Assembly (NCBI GenBank): GCA_023634235.1 | Contig: JAMKCF010000125.1 | Location: 1 to 64,000, forward strand | DNA length: 64,000 nucleotides | Direction: 5' to 3' | Origin: Pisaster brevispinus | Taxonomy: Eukaryota > Echinodermata > Asteroidea > Forcipulatida > Asteriidae | Notes under the pieces: model-generated | Seen by the model: only the letters and a program-made list of their open reading frames with translations | Told to the model about the DNA's origin: nothing | The model's database searches: none | In this document: piece by piece, positions 26,401-38,249 of the stretch | Position numbering within the stretch: position 1 is the first letter of the stretch | How the letters are laid out: every line of letters begins with the position of its first letter | Program-made: the position numbers and the translations under genes

Positions 26401-28844
26401 CTTCCCTGAAGACCTTTTCTGTGTGGGGACATGGCCAAATCCCAAAACCTGGGCAATTAGGAGCTTTCTACCAAAAAGTGACGCCATCTTTGTTGCCCAA
26501 AAAACCTCAATAATTCATGGAATAAAATCCTTGCGGCCTTCAAATTCCAACCAGCACCGTCGGGGGAGGTGTCCGCAAAAAGTGATCGCCGAAAATCGCC
26601 ATGTTACCGGGGGTCGAATTTTGGGAATATTTGACAGGTAGTACCCTGTCGCCATTTTGATTTTTGGGGTCGAAAACAAAAGTGCGATTTGACGGTGCAG
26701 CGTTCTAGACTAGACTTCCCTGAAGACCTTTTCTGTGTGGGGACATGGCCAAATCCCAAAACCTGGGCAATTAGGAGCTTTCTACCAAAAAGTGACGCCA
26801 TCTTTGTTGCCCAAAAAACCTCAATAATTCATGGAATAAAATCCTTGCGGCCTTCAAATTCCAACCAGCACCGTCGGGGGAGGTGTCCGCAAAAAGTGAT
26901 CGCCAAAAATCGCCATGTTATCGGGGGTCGAATTTTGGGAATATTTGACAGGTAGTACCCTGTCGCCATTTTGATTTTTGGGGTCGAAAACAAAAGTGCG
27001 ATTTGACGGTGCAGCGTTCTAGACTAGACTTCCCTGAAGACCTTTTCTGTGTGGGGACATGGCCAAATCCCAAAACCTGGGCAATTAGGAGCTTTCTACC
27101 AAAAAGTGACGCCATCTTTGTTGCCCAAAAAACCTCAATAATTCATGGAATAAAATCATTGCGGCCTTCAAATTCCAACCAGCACCGTCGGGGGAGGTGT
27201 CCGCAAAAAGTGATCGTCGAAAATCGCCATGTTACCGGGGGTCGAATTTTGGGAATATTTGACAGGTAGTACCCTGTCGCCATTTTGATTTTTGGGGTCG
27301 AAAACAAAAGTGCGATTTGACGGTGCAGCGTTCTAGACTAGACTTCCCTGAAGACCTTTTCTGTGTGGGGACATGGCCAAATCCCAAAACCTGGGCAATT
27401 AGGAGCTTTCTACCAAAAAGTGACGCCATCTTTGTTGCCCAAAAAACCTCAATAATTCATGGAATAAAATCCTTGCGGCCTTCAAATTCCAACCAGCACC
27501 GTCGGGGGAGGTGTCCGCAAAAAGTGATCGCCGAAAATCGCCATGTTACCGGGGGTCGAATTTTGGGAATATTTGACAGGTAGTACCCTGTCGCCATTTT
27601 GATTTTTGGGGTCGAAAACAAAAGTGCGATTTGACGGTGCAGCGTTCTAGACTAGACTTCCCTGAAGACCTTTTCTGTGTGGGGACATGGCCAAATCCCA
27701 AAACCTGGGCAATTAGGAGCTTTCTACCAAAAAGTGACGCCATCTTTGTTGCCCAAAAAACCTCAATAATTCATGGAATAAAATCCTTGCGGCCTTCAAA
27801 TTCCAACCAGCACCGTCGGGGGAGGTGTCCGCAAAAAGTGATCGCCGAAAATCGCCATGTTACCGGGGGTCGAATTTTGGGAATATTTGACAGGTAGTAC
27901 CCTGTCGCCATTTTGATTTTTGGGGTCGAAAACAAAAGTGCGATTTGACGGTGCAGCGTTCTAGACTAGACTTCCCTGAAGACCTTTTCTGTGTGGGGAC
28001 ATGGCCAAATCCCAAAACCTGGGCAATTAGGAGCTTTCTACCAAAAAGTGACGCCATCTTTGTTGCCCAAAAAACCTCAATAATTCATGGAATAAAATCC
28101 TTGCGGCCTTCAAATTCCAACCAGCACCGTCGGAGGAGGTGTCCGCAAAAAGTGATCGCCGAAAATCGCCATGTTACCGGGGGTCGAATTTTGGGAATAT
28201 TTGACAGGTAGTACCCTGTCGCCATTTTGATTTTTGGGGTCGAAAACAAAAGTGCGATTTGACGGTGCAGCGTTCTAGACTAGACTTCCCTGAAGACTTT
28301 TTCTGTGTGGGGACATGGCCAAATCCCAAAACCTGGGCAGTTAGGAGCTTTCTACCAAAAAGTGACGCCATCTTTGTTGCCCAAAAAACCTCAATAATTC
28401 ATGGAATAAAATCCTTGCGGCCTTCAAATTCGAACCAGCACCGTCGGGGGAGGTGTCCGCAAAAAATGATCGCCGAAAATCGCCATGTTACCGGGGGTCG
28501 AATTTTAGGAATATTTGACAGGTAGTACCCTGTCGCCATTTTGATTTTTTAGGGTCGAAAACAAAAGTGCGATTTGACGGTGCAGCGTTCTAGACTAGAC
28601 TTCCCTGAAGACCTTTTCTGTGTGGGGACATGGCCAAATCCCAAAACCTGGGCAATTAGGAGCTTTCTAGCAAAAAGTGACGCCATCTTTGTTGTCAAAA
28701 AAACCTCAATAATTCATGGAATAAAATCCTTGCGGCCTTCAAATTCGAACCAGCACCGTCGCGGGAGGTGTCCGCAAAAAGTGATCGCCGAAAATGGCCA
28801 TGTTACCGGGGGTCGAATTTTGGGAATATTTGACAGGTAGTACC
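14448..28844 (+). repeat. 314-bp satellite array, central domain (subfamily B)
   Basis: About 46 monomers in the same orientation and register as the left domain, carrying AAAATCCTTGCGG and mostly CCGCAAAAAGTG (the left-type CCGCGAAAAG persists near 16335, 19162 and 20732). A further variant, AAAATCATTGCGG, occurs at 22759, 24956, 25584 and 27147. Length changes are +3 at 15341-15346, +1 near 18335, -10 near 21937, +1 near 22427 and +1 near 28549. Shared private variants reveal multi-monomer duplications (see findings). The last monomer before the inserted transposon (28574-28844) is somewhat more diverged than the rest. No coding function is inferred. Confidence 0.97.
28835..28844 (+). repeat. 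10-bp target-site duplication, left copy
   Basis: AGGTAGTACC directly precedes the inserted element and is repeated directly after it at 29352-29361. An uninterrupted satellite monomer has this sequence only once, so the duplication was made at insertion. Confidence 0.85.
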
Positions 28845-29351
28845 ATAGAGTTATATATAGGAACTAGAGGGCGCAGTAGCCTATTTACGCGGCCCGACAA
28901 GGGCAGCGCGGCGGCCATTTCGTAAGTACTGAAGTAGTCCAAAACAACGTATAAACCATTTGTGCGTGTTGCAAAAGAGCAACGGTTAACAATGAAAGGG
29001 TTTACTGTGAAATTTATAATCGCCAGTGAAGACCGTTTATGCTACTAAATAATCCCCCGAATAATAATAATATCTTAGAATTATATTCCTTCACTTTGGA
29101 CAATAAATCAAGACATAGTGTGTTCATCCTCTTTTGAAACGTAAACCTAAACCCCACGAAACAACCTTAATACAGCCGCTCGTTTTTTGTTTTGTTTTTA
29201 GACCGCATAACGTGTATTTAATTAGCACACCGCGTATTTCGTATTCAATGTTGCCCTCATACAAAATGGCGCGCGTGCCTCCTTGTGGTTCCGTCGCGTT
29301 TTTGCACGTAGCATTACCAGTGCGCACTCTAGTTCCTATATATAACTCTAT
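28845..29351. mobile_element. 507-bp non-autonomous DNA transposon (MITE) in the satellite
   Basis: The outer 25 bp at 28845-28869 and 29327-29351 are perfect inverted repeats, beginning ATAGAGTTATATATAGG. Similarity between the two arms continues imperfectly for about 100 bp: arm-internal GCGCA, ACAAGG and GCGCCATTTTGTA-like blocks can be matched in inverted orientation. The element is flanked by a 10-bp duplication of satellite sequence. No transposase frame is present, so it must have been mobilised in trans. A 9-11 bp duplication with long terminal inverted repeats is most like Mutator-type elements, but I cannot assign the superfamily from the termini. Confidence 0.88.
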
Positions 29352-32178
29352 AGGTAGTACCCTGTCGCCATTTTGATTTTTGGGGTCGAAAACAAAAGTG
29401 CGATTTGACGGTGCAGCGTTCTAGACTAGACTTCCCTGAAGACCTTTTATGTGTGGGGACATGGCCAAATCCCAAAACCTGGGCAATTAGGAGCTTTCTA
29501 CCAAAAAGTGACGCCATCTTTGTTGCCCAAAAAACCTCAATAATTCATGGAATAAAATCCTTGCGGCCTTCAAATTCCAACCAGCACCGTCGGGGGAGGT
29601 GTCCGCAAAAAGTGATCGCCGAAAATCGCCATGTTATCGGGGGTCGAATTTTGGGAATATTTGACAGGTAGTACCCTGTCGCCATTTTTATTTTTGGGGT
29701 CGAAAACAAAAGTGCGATTTGACGGTGCAGCGTTCTAGACTAGACTTCCCTGAAGACCTTTTCTGTGTGGGGACATGTCCAAATCCCAAAACCTGGGCAA
29801 TTAGGAGCTTTCTACCAAAAAGTGACGCCATCTTTGTTGCCCAAAAAACCTCAATAATTCATGGAATAAAATCCTTGCGGCCTTCAAATTCCAACCAGCA
29901 CCGTCGGGGGAGGTGTCCGCAAAAAGTGATCGCCGAAAATCGCCATGTTACCGGGGGTCGAATTTTGGGAATATTTGACAGGTAGTACCCTGTCGCCATT
30001 TTGATTTTTGGGGTCGAAAACAAAAGTGCGATTTGACGGTGCAGCGTTCTAGACTAGACTTCCCTGAACACCTTTTCTGTGTGGGGACATGGCCAAATCC
30101 CAAAACCTGGGCAATGAGGAGCTTTCTACCAAAAAGTGACGCCATCTTTGTTGCCCAAAAAACCTCAATAATTCATGGAATAAAATGGTTGCGGCCTTCA
30201 AATTCCAACCAGCACCGTCGGGGGAGGTGTCCGCAAAAAGTGATCGCCGAAAATCGCCATGTTACCGGGGGTCGAATTTTGGGAATATTTGACAGGTAGT
30301 ACCCTGTCGCCATTTTGATTTTTGGGGTCGAAAACAAAAGTGCGATTTGACGGTGCAGCGTTCTAGACTAGACTTCCCTGAACACCTTTTCTGTGTGGGG
30401 ACATGGCCAAATCCCAAAACCTGGGCAATTAGGAGCTTTCTACCAAAAAGTGATGCCATCTTTGTTGCCCAAAAAACCTCAATAATTCATGGAATAAAAT
30501 CCTTGCGGCCTTCAAATTCCAACCAGCACCGTCGGGGGAGGTGTCCGCAAAAAGTGATCGCCGAAAATCGCCATGTTACCGGGGGTCGAATTTTGGGAAT
30601 ATTTGACAGGTAGTACCCTGTCGCCATTTTGATTTTTGGGGTCGAAAACAAAAGTGCGATTTGACGGTGCAGCGTTCTAGACTAGACTTCCCTGAACACC
30701 TTTTCTGTGTGGGGACATGGCCAAATCCCAAAACCTGGGCAATTAGGAGCTTTCTACCAAAAAGTGACGCCATCTTTGTTGCCCAAAAAACCTCAATAAT
30801 TCATGGAATAAAATCCTTGCGGCCTTCAAATTCCAACCAGCAACGTCGGGGGAGGTGTCCGCAAAAAGTGATCGCCGAAAATCGCCATGTTACCGGGGGT
30901 CGAATTTTGGGAATATTTGACAGGTCGCCATTTTGATTTTTGGGGTCGAAAACAAAAGTGCGATTTGACGGTGCAGCGTTCTAGACTAGACTTCCCTGAA
31001 GACCTTTTCTGTGTGGGGACATGGCCAAATCCCAAAACCTGGGCAATTAGGAGCTTTCTACCAAAAAGTGACGCCATCTTTGTTGCCCAAAAAACCTCAA
31101 TAATTCATGGAATAAAATCCTTGCGGCCTTCAAATTCCAACCAGCACCGTCGGGGGAGGTGTCCGCAAAAAGTGATCGCCGAAAATCGCCATGTTACCGG
31201 GGGTCGAATTTTGGGAATATTTGACAGGTAGTACCCTGTCGCCATTTTGATTTTTGGGGTCGAAAACAAAAGTGCGATTTGACGGTGCAGCGTTCTAGAC
31301 TAGACTTCCCTGAAGACCTTTTCTGTGTGGGGACATGGCCAAATCCCAAAACCTGGGCAATTAGGAGCTTTCTACCAAAAAGTGACGCCATCTTTGTTGC
31401 CCAAAAAACCTCAATAATTCATGGAATAAAATCCTTGCGGCCTTCAAATTCCAACCAGCACCGTCGGGGGAGGTGTCCGCAAAAAGTGATCGCCGAAAAT
31501 CGCCATGTTACCGGGGGTCGAATTTTTGGAATATTTGACAGGTAGTACCCTGTCGCCATTTTGATTTTTGGGGTCGAAAACAAAAGTGCGATTTGACGGT
31601 GCAGCGTTCTAGACTAGACTTCCCTGAAGACCTTTTCTGTGTGGGGACATGGCCAAATCCCAAAACCTGGGCAATTAGGAGCTTTCTACCAAAAAGTGAC
31701 GCCATCTTTGTTGCCCAAAAAACCTCAATAATTCATGGAATAAAATCATTGCGGCCTTCAAATTCCAACCAGCACCGTCGGGGGAGGTGTCCGCAAAAAG
31801 TGATCGCCGAAAATCGCCATGTTACCGGGGGTCGAATTTTGGGAATATTTGACAGGTAGTACCCTGTCGCCATTTTGATTTTTGGGGTCGAAAACAAAAG
31901 TGCGATTTGACGGTGCAGCGTTCTAGACTAGACTTCCCTGAAGACCTTTTCTGTGTGGGGACATGGCCAAATCCCAAAACCTGGGCAATTAGGAGCTTTC
32001 TACCAAAAAGTGACGCCATCTTTGTTGCCCAAAAAACCTCAATAATTCATGGAATAAAATCCTTGCGGTCTTCAAATTCGAACCAGCACCATCGGGGGAG
32101 GTGTCCGCAAAAAGTGATCGCCGAAAATCGCCATGTTACCGGGGGTCGAATTTTGGGAATATTTGACAGGTCGCCATT
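29352..32178 (+). repeat. 314-bp satellite array, right domain up to array edge
   Basis: Nine more subfamily-B monomers resume in register after the transposon. Three adjacent monomers (starting near 30033, 30347 and 30661) share the private variant CCCTGAACACC. The first of them carries the left-domain form AAAATGGTTGCGG. The 10-bp deletion that turns GACAGGTAGTACCCTGTCGCC into GACAGGTCGCC is seen near 30925 and again at the end of the last full monomer near 32170. Confidence 0.96.
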
Positions 32179-32384
32179 TTGAATCATTTGGAATCATAGA
32201 GTAGGTTGTGTTGGGACATGGCCAAATTCCAAAACCTTGGGAATTGTGAGCTTTTTACCAAAATGTGGCGCCATCATTGTGACCAAAAAATCCAAGCCAG
32301 CACCATTGGGGGAGGTGCCCGCAACGAGTCGTCGCCACAGGCTATTTTGAATTTTTGAGTAACAAATTAAAGTGCGTTTTGACG
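32179..32384 (+). repeat. Degenerate partial satellite monomer at array edge
   Basis: Blocks can be aligned in order with the satellite: GGGACATGGCCAAATTCC, a diverged AAAACCT(T)GGG and GAGCTTT stretch, CCAGCACCATTGGGGGAGGTG, TCGTCGC, and finally AAAGTGCG(T)TTTGACG near 32365-32383. About 70 bp at its start and the ATTCATGGAATAAAATCC block are missing. High divergence at the border is typical of the unhomogenised edge of a satellite array. Confidence 0.8.
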
Positions 32385-35300
32385 TAAAAAAAAACCCAAT
32401 ATATTTTCTTTGATAAAAAAAGTTGTGCAGTTAAATTTCGAACCAGTGGATCCGCCCCTTGAATGGTTAAATACAATATCTAGGCCATCTGGAAGACTGT
32501 AGGATTGCTGTCTGTTAGTTTAACATTTGGAATAGGGTCAGAACATTTGAGATAAGCGTTACCAGTTATCAAGTGGTGAGGTTTTATTACTATGTCCCAA
32601 ATGGACATTCTGCAATCAAGGGTAAACAAGTGATTGGCATTTCGAGATGGTTAGAAAGTTTTAAAAGTTGCCTCTGGCAAAAATAAGGCCAGTTTGACCA
32701 ATCTCTGTTATTTTCGTCTGCTGTTTTCCATACTACGTTTGTTCGTTTCTGTATATTCAAAAGTTGGTTGCTTACCTTGACTGGCTTTAGTTTGGCTGTA
32801 GTTGTACCATTCCATGCACTGTGACTGAGTTGTCCGGTACGCCATTTTGTCAGACAATCAGCTGGACCTTTCCATGCAGCAGAGTTGACCGCTCCTCTGA
32901 TCTGAATGATTCACGTGATCGTCTGTACCGACCACTGGCAGACACTATTTCCTTCTTTATCGCTCTAGAGGGAGGTATATATAACCAGAACTAGTGTAGA
33001 AAACTGAATTCTTCTTAGAATATCTGCCTTTCAGCCAGCACAAACCATGCAGACGAATTTATATGGAAACAGTTGAAAAATGTGTGCTTATTGGTAAAAT
33101 TGAATGGTTGGCCAGCCTCTTGTTATTAGCTCCTACGATATTGAAAGATTGATGCGACCTAATGAATTCAAATGATCTTATTTGACCAGTGAAATGTAAA
33201 CTGTTAAAATTGAAATACTCCTTTGTTACTGTTGAACGTTGATGTGATGGAGCATTCGTTTTAGATGAGCAAGACTTTTTAATGTTAAAAAAAATAATTT
33301 TAATTGGCCGGAGAAAGACTTACGTTTGGGTTTAAACTAAACAGAAAAAATAGCATCTGGCAGGTGATGGCGAATGTGGACAGGGTCATTTGGTCATAGT
33401 TTGCTGGGGAATATTTAATAACATGTGTTCATACTACGTCATCAATTGTGCTTAAAATCGTCAATATTTTGAGACGCGAAGTTCAAGAATCGATGGCATC
33501 GAGAGAATTTCGCTTCATCTGTTAGCTTAAAAAAAGAAAAATGTTGACAAACTGCAGTAGTATGCCAGCCAGTTCAGTGTCAAATTAAAGGCGCAAGATT
33601 TCCCTGCCCTCTGTTGTATTTTAAGTTTTCAATGAAACAAAAATGATATGTTCAACCATACTTTCCAAAAACCCACTATTTCTTCTTCTGATTTAGGCTG
33701 CATTGAAAATGTGCACCATCTCCCTGGAAAAGAAATCTTAACAGTTATATTCTCTTGGAAATGAATGACAACCTAATCTGATGAAGTTCTTCTCAAGACT
33801 CTCAAACTTAGTTTAGAGAATGTTGATGCTTCTTTTGTCTACTGCATCTTACAGTGCGGTCTAAATTGCACCTAAATTGCCTCAGCAAATCATGTGAAGA
33901 GAAGCAACAGAGAAATGTCTTACAAATGTCAACAAGAAAAACCACTGACACAGAAAAACAGGTTAACAGGTGGGACCAACATTCCCCTCAAGAGACTCTA
34001 GAATAATGGATCTGAAGCAGGGTATATGAGAGCATGGAAAGACACCGCCACAAATAAACAGAGTCTCATGTGCACACTCTGGTACAAAGTACAGGAGTTG
34101 AGCCTTGTCGGGAGACTACAATTACCGTTGAACCCAGTGGACAAGTTTGCTGTTCTGTGATATTAAAATGTGATATGTTTATCAGTCCATCGTTTCTTAT
34201 AACTGTGAGTAAGGACTTAAACTGTTAGCTACAATTTGTGTTCGACATGGGGCGTGGTGTAGCCACCCCGGCCCGCCATTGTGTCCTCAGTGTGAGCTTG
34301 GAATCTCCGGAATGTTTTACAAGATTTTTTGGAGGGGGGGGGGGGGCTACTGTACAAGAAGAAATGTTCATTTCCAATACTGTGCAACGAAAATGCCACC
34401 ATTTAACCCCCCTTTTCGCCAGTCTTACCTTTATAATGCCCTCTTTAAGATGAGTGACTTTTGCAGCATATATTTCCAGAGGTTTCACTGAAATAATCAC
34501 TTATTTCCGATGCATACACTGTACACGTCTGATTGTTGTGATGAGCCAACACACGTGTGCATCCGGGTTAAAACCGCAAGCACGAGTCTATTATTAGAAA
34601 ACAAGATGGCGTCTTCCGTTTTTCATTATGATTGGTCGTATCTTAATAAATGTATTGCTAGTTGATGAGCAACAAAAACCTCCATTTGTGATCGTAAATT
34701 TACATTATTTTATAATGTATAAACTCGTATTCTTTTTATGCTAGTCGGAATGAAACCTTCCGATTAAAAAAATTAAGTAGAAAAATGATGGAGTTATCGT
34801 CTGCTCATCGACTGTGTTCTGAATACTAATAAGGTGACTTCACAAATCTTTATCAATGAAAATGGCTTTGTTTACGTTCGGGAATAAAATTACTTTTGAT
34901 ACAAATTTCAGGGAAAACATTTCAGGTAACGAATGGTTATTTCTTATAAATAGGGGAAGTAAATATTGAAGAGTTTAGCTCATTTTCAGCAGAGTAAATC
35001 TGTATAAAAGTGTGATTCTGGGCTGGTTTTCGACTTGAACCCATTAACAAAATCAGCATTGTAAAAATTTAGGGGCGTGGCCTGAATTGTACGCATGAGA
35101 ACTTGCGCAGGTGATCCTGTAATTGACAGATGAAGTTGTGTGGTTGATGACAACCAAACCTATGCTCAGTGAGACAGATTGCTGTCATAGTTTTTGGAAA
35201 GACATTGAGGTATGAATAATATTTTGGGAAGTTGTTTCTGGAATGTGCATTCTTAAGCATAAATTTATCACTGCTTTGTTTGGATTTTCCACATCTTTGC

Positions 35301-37279
35301 TTTTGCCCATAACTTGTTAATGCCGCATCCGGTCACCAAAAAAACTATGTTGACGTTTCATCAAAGAACTTATCGAAATTCCTAGTCATATGATGAAATA
35401 GGGGTCAGCTGTTTCCATGAAAACCGTTTATTTGACTTTAGGTCACAAGTTTTGTAGGAAATTTGCTTGTCTTCTCAACAAAATTTGGCCTCGTTTTGGT
35501 AACATGTTTGAAGTAGTACTAAATTAAGATGGCTGCTGTCACAGGAGGGCGCCATACAGACATGTTTACTGGCGCTTGCACAGATTACAGTCTCAGGTAG
35601 TTGAAGGGCACTCCTTACTTTGCTTCTTGGTGTCTGTCAATCCTAGGTACTGGAGGCACTGGCATGCGCTGGGGTTAGTTTAGGTCCAAAAAGAACATTT
35701 AAAATGAAAAAACAATGCAGGACTTGACCCCCCCCCCCCAAAAAAAAAAAAAAAAAAAAAAAAAAATCACTAAGGACCTATCCTTTCTCCCATCACACAC
35801 GCCCTCCACCTGCCCCCCTCATAACAGTCAACCCCCACTCCCCTCCCTTCCCCTAGTGTTGTGAGCATCTACCTTGCTACAGAGTGCAGCACCTGTGTAT
35901 CAAGCTAAACTAAATGGAAGGTACAATCACTGATTCAGGAGTAGTTTTCTTCACATTATTGGACATTTGTTGTCATGAGATATCTGTATGCAATTGACCT
36001 TTCAACAGAAAATTGTTATAGAAAAATACAATAATTGCTTCATAGGGTCGATTTGGTTTTATTGAAACACTTTACACTATGATGAGCTATTGGATTTTGT
36101 TTGAAATGTTGCTTCACTGCGAACTGAATACCTTTGCTTTGTTTTATTCCTGATGACCAGACCTTCACCACAATTTAACCATGTTCTCAATGGTATATTG
36201 CTCAGTCCAAACAGTATTTTATTTGCTGTGTATTTACGTTTGTACGTACACATAGATTCACTTTCTGTTCGATTTTCAGTGTTTTGTGAAGATAGTGTTA
36301 ATTACATGATTGACTTTGTTTGCTTTAACACAAACTGTGCAATAAACTTCTCTTTCAATATCAGTTTTGTCACATATCTTTGAAAATACAAGATGGCTGC
36401 TGTGTGATAAAGGTCTGAACTGCAGACATATTTACAAAGAACGCAGATCTTATCTATAGAAAAAAGACACAGAGACACGTGTTTTCCCTTCATTTATTTA
36501 AATACAATAAAGAACAAATGGGCACAAATTTATGTTCTTTTATTTCAATACAGATAACATCCTCAAGAAAGCAGTTTTTTATTTCACAGTTTGTTCCACT
36601 GGCACATTGTATAGTGAACACAAAATAAGGTACAAACCCCAAATGAAGCCATTCTGTTACAACTTGGCTTATCCCAAAACCATTGCAGTTGATGATGCAA
36701 AGATACAACCAAACAACTACTTGTGTGATTTGATAACTTTTCCAAAAAGAGACTTAAATTTCAATACAATTTTGTGGTGTTCCCAATCATTATCATTTTC
36801 ATGATGTATTGTAATTTGAAGTACATTCTATTGATGTGCCAGTGTACTTAAATATTTTATTAAATTACAAAAATTAACCAGATCAAGTAACACAACTGAC
36901 AGAATTCTAGAATATGATATCAAATTCATATAACATTTTAAATAGTCCATTCCAATGAGCTTGTTTGAAATCAATTCAAAGCAAAAGCCACAGATTAATA
37001 ATTGTTTGTCTTTGAATGAGGGAGACATCAGTGAAAAAATTGTGAAAAACACCAAGAAGTCAATAGTGTAAAATTGAAAAAGAAATCATTTTATGTGCAC
37101 TAAATGTAGATGATTTTTTTCTCGCACACTTTTGGAAGCAGATTTGAGAGTTGAAATAGATGTCTCTGTTTTCAGCACAGCTAAGTATTGGGAGATTTTT
37201 AATGTGGAAGGACCAGTTTTCTTAGCTCATGTGGCTGCTGGGTGCGGTGCCATTTATAAAACTAGGCTTACGGAAGGTC
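32385..37279. other. Gene-free AT-rich interval
   Basis: I see no frame with convincing protein similarity on either strand, and short open frames here look random. Landmarks are a TATATATAA box-like sequence near 32977, a 13-base poly-G run at 34334-34346, and a poly-C tract followed by a long poly-A tract at about 35730-35766. I searched for the missing C-terminal exons of the cap-binding gene, guided by the expected protein motifs, and found none. Confidence 0.5.
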
Positions 37280-37547
37280 CAGGGATGTGATAGGCTGTTG
37301 CAAAAAAAAACCTGAACTGTGAGCGCTAAGTGTGAAAGCTTGTGAGCTCGAAGCCTACTTACATGCATTTATCTTTTGTTTTAAAAGCCCTAATCTGCAC
37401 TCTGGGGCATTCTATTTGGTTTTATCTTCGTTATTTACGGTTTGAATTTAACAAAATTATATATAATTTATTTATTTACTTTTTCTATACTAAAAATAAA
37501 TATATATACTTAATTTAAATTTATTTTATTTATTTATTTTTATTTAT

Positions 37548-37578
<31 letters not shown>

Positions 37579-37646
37579 TATTTATTTTTTTTTTTTTGGT
37601 GGGGGGTAAAAAAAAACCGGTTAAAAACAGAGAAGTCACATCCCTG
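37280..37646. mobile_element. CAGGGATG-ended MITE, copy 1 (expanded)
   Basis: It starts CAGGGATGTGA and ends TCACATCCCTG, an 11-bp inverted terminal repeat. It is flanked by the 6-bp direct repeat AAGGTC (37274-37279 and 37647-37652). The left half is clearly homologous to copy 2 at 44548-44787; both contain GCTCGAAGCCTACTTA and CTAATCTGCACTCTGGGG. The right half is swollen by a TTTA-type low-complexity tract at about 37440-37600. No coding capacity. The superfamily is not assigned. Confidence 0.82.
37440..37600. repeat. T/A-rich TTTA-type microsatellite
   Basis: A run of TTTATTTATTTA-like and poly-T sequence inside MITE copy 1. It explains why this copy is about 127 bp longer than copy 2. 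Confidence 0.85.
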
Positions 37647-38102
37647 AAGGTCTCTTGTGGGGACTTTTACACAAAGGAACAATGGACCCCACAAAGTGTT
37701 TCTTACTTCAACTTGGACCCCACAGAGGAATTCTTTAGAAAAGGGATCAATAAAACAACAATAACAGGACCCCCACAAACCCAATCCATAAGGTTGCGTG
37801 CATGAAACATGTGCTACGAAACGCATTGCTGGATGGCGCTACGCGTACGCATCCTACATGTGCCTACCACTCCAGCATGGCAGACCTCCTGCATTGCTAG
37901 AGACCAAACCGTACAGGCAAGCGCTGTACACTGTGCCGCCATTGCTGGGGTATTGTCTGTGTGTACAAAATCTTGCGTTTCCAGCACCTCTGCAATGGCG
38001 GTGTGGTGTGCAGCACATTGCGAGTACGGATTGGTCTACAGAAATGTCATACATGTGTAGGTCAATAATTGTTGAGGCATTGCATGCCATAGTGAGGTAT
38101 TA

Positions 38103-38249
38103 ATGTATATTCGGTTTGCCGTAACACCATGTGTATATCTACTTTGCTGTGTAGATTTTGTTCTTTGGGAACTAGGTCTTGCTTTATTCTGCTTGATTCA
38201 ATCTACTCCACGGCAGTACACATGGTGTTACCGCAATCCGAATATACAT
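38103..38249. mobile_element. Fold-back (inverted-repeat) element
   Basis: The arm at 38103-38134 (ATGTATATTCGG...AACACCATGTGT) is repeated in inverted form at about 38217-38249 (ACACATGGTGTTACC...CGAATATACAT) with a few mismatches. The ~80-bp centre contains GTAGATTTTGTTCTTTGGGA. The length, the lack of a reading frame and the structure fit a small MITE-like fold-back repeat. A target duplication is not clear. Confidence 0.65.

Noticed and set aside
1..32178. CENP-B box in the satellite
   Set aside because: I looked for a TTCG....A..CGGG-type motif in the monomer and did not find one on either strand.
4..32182. An 88-codon plus frame and a 65-codon minus frame in nearly every satellite monomer
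   Set aside because: They come from sequence repetition. The 314-bp period is not a multiple of 3, changes among copies are largely amino-acid-changing, and stops arise freely. There is no sign of selection on protein.
32970..32990. TATA-box-like GGTATATATAACC
   Set aside because: No downstream exon or gene is visible to support a promoter, and such AT-rich strings are common here.
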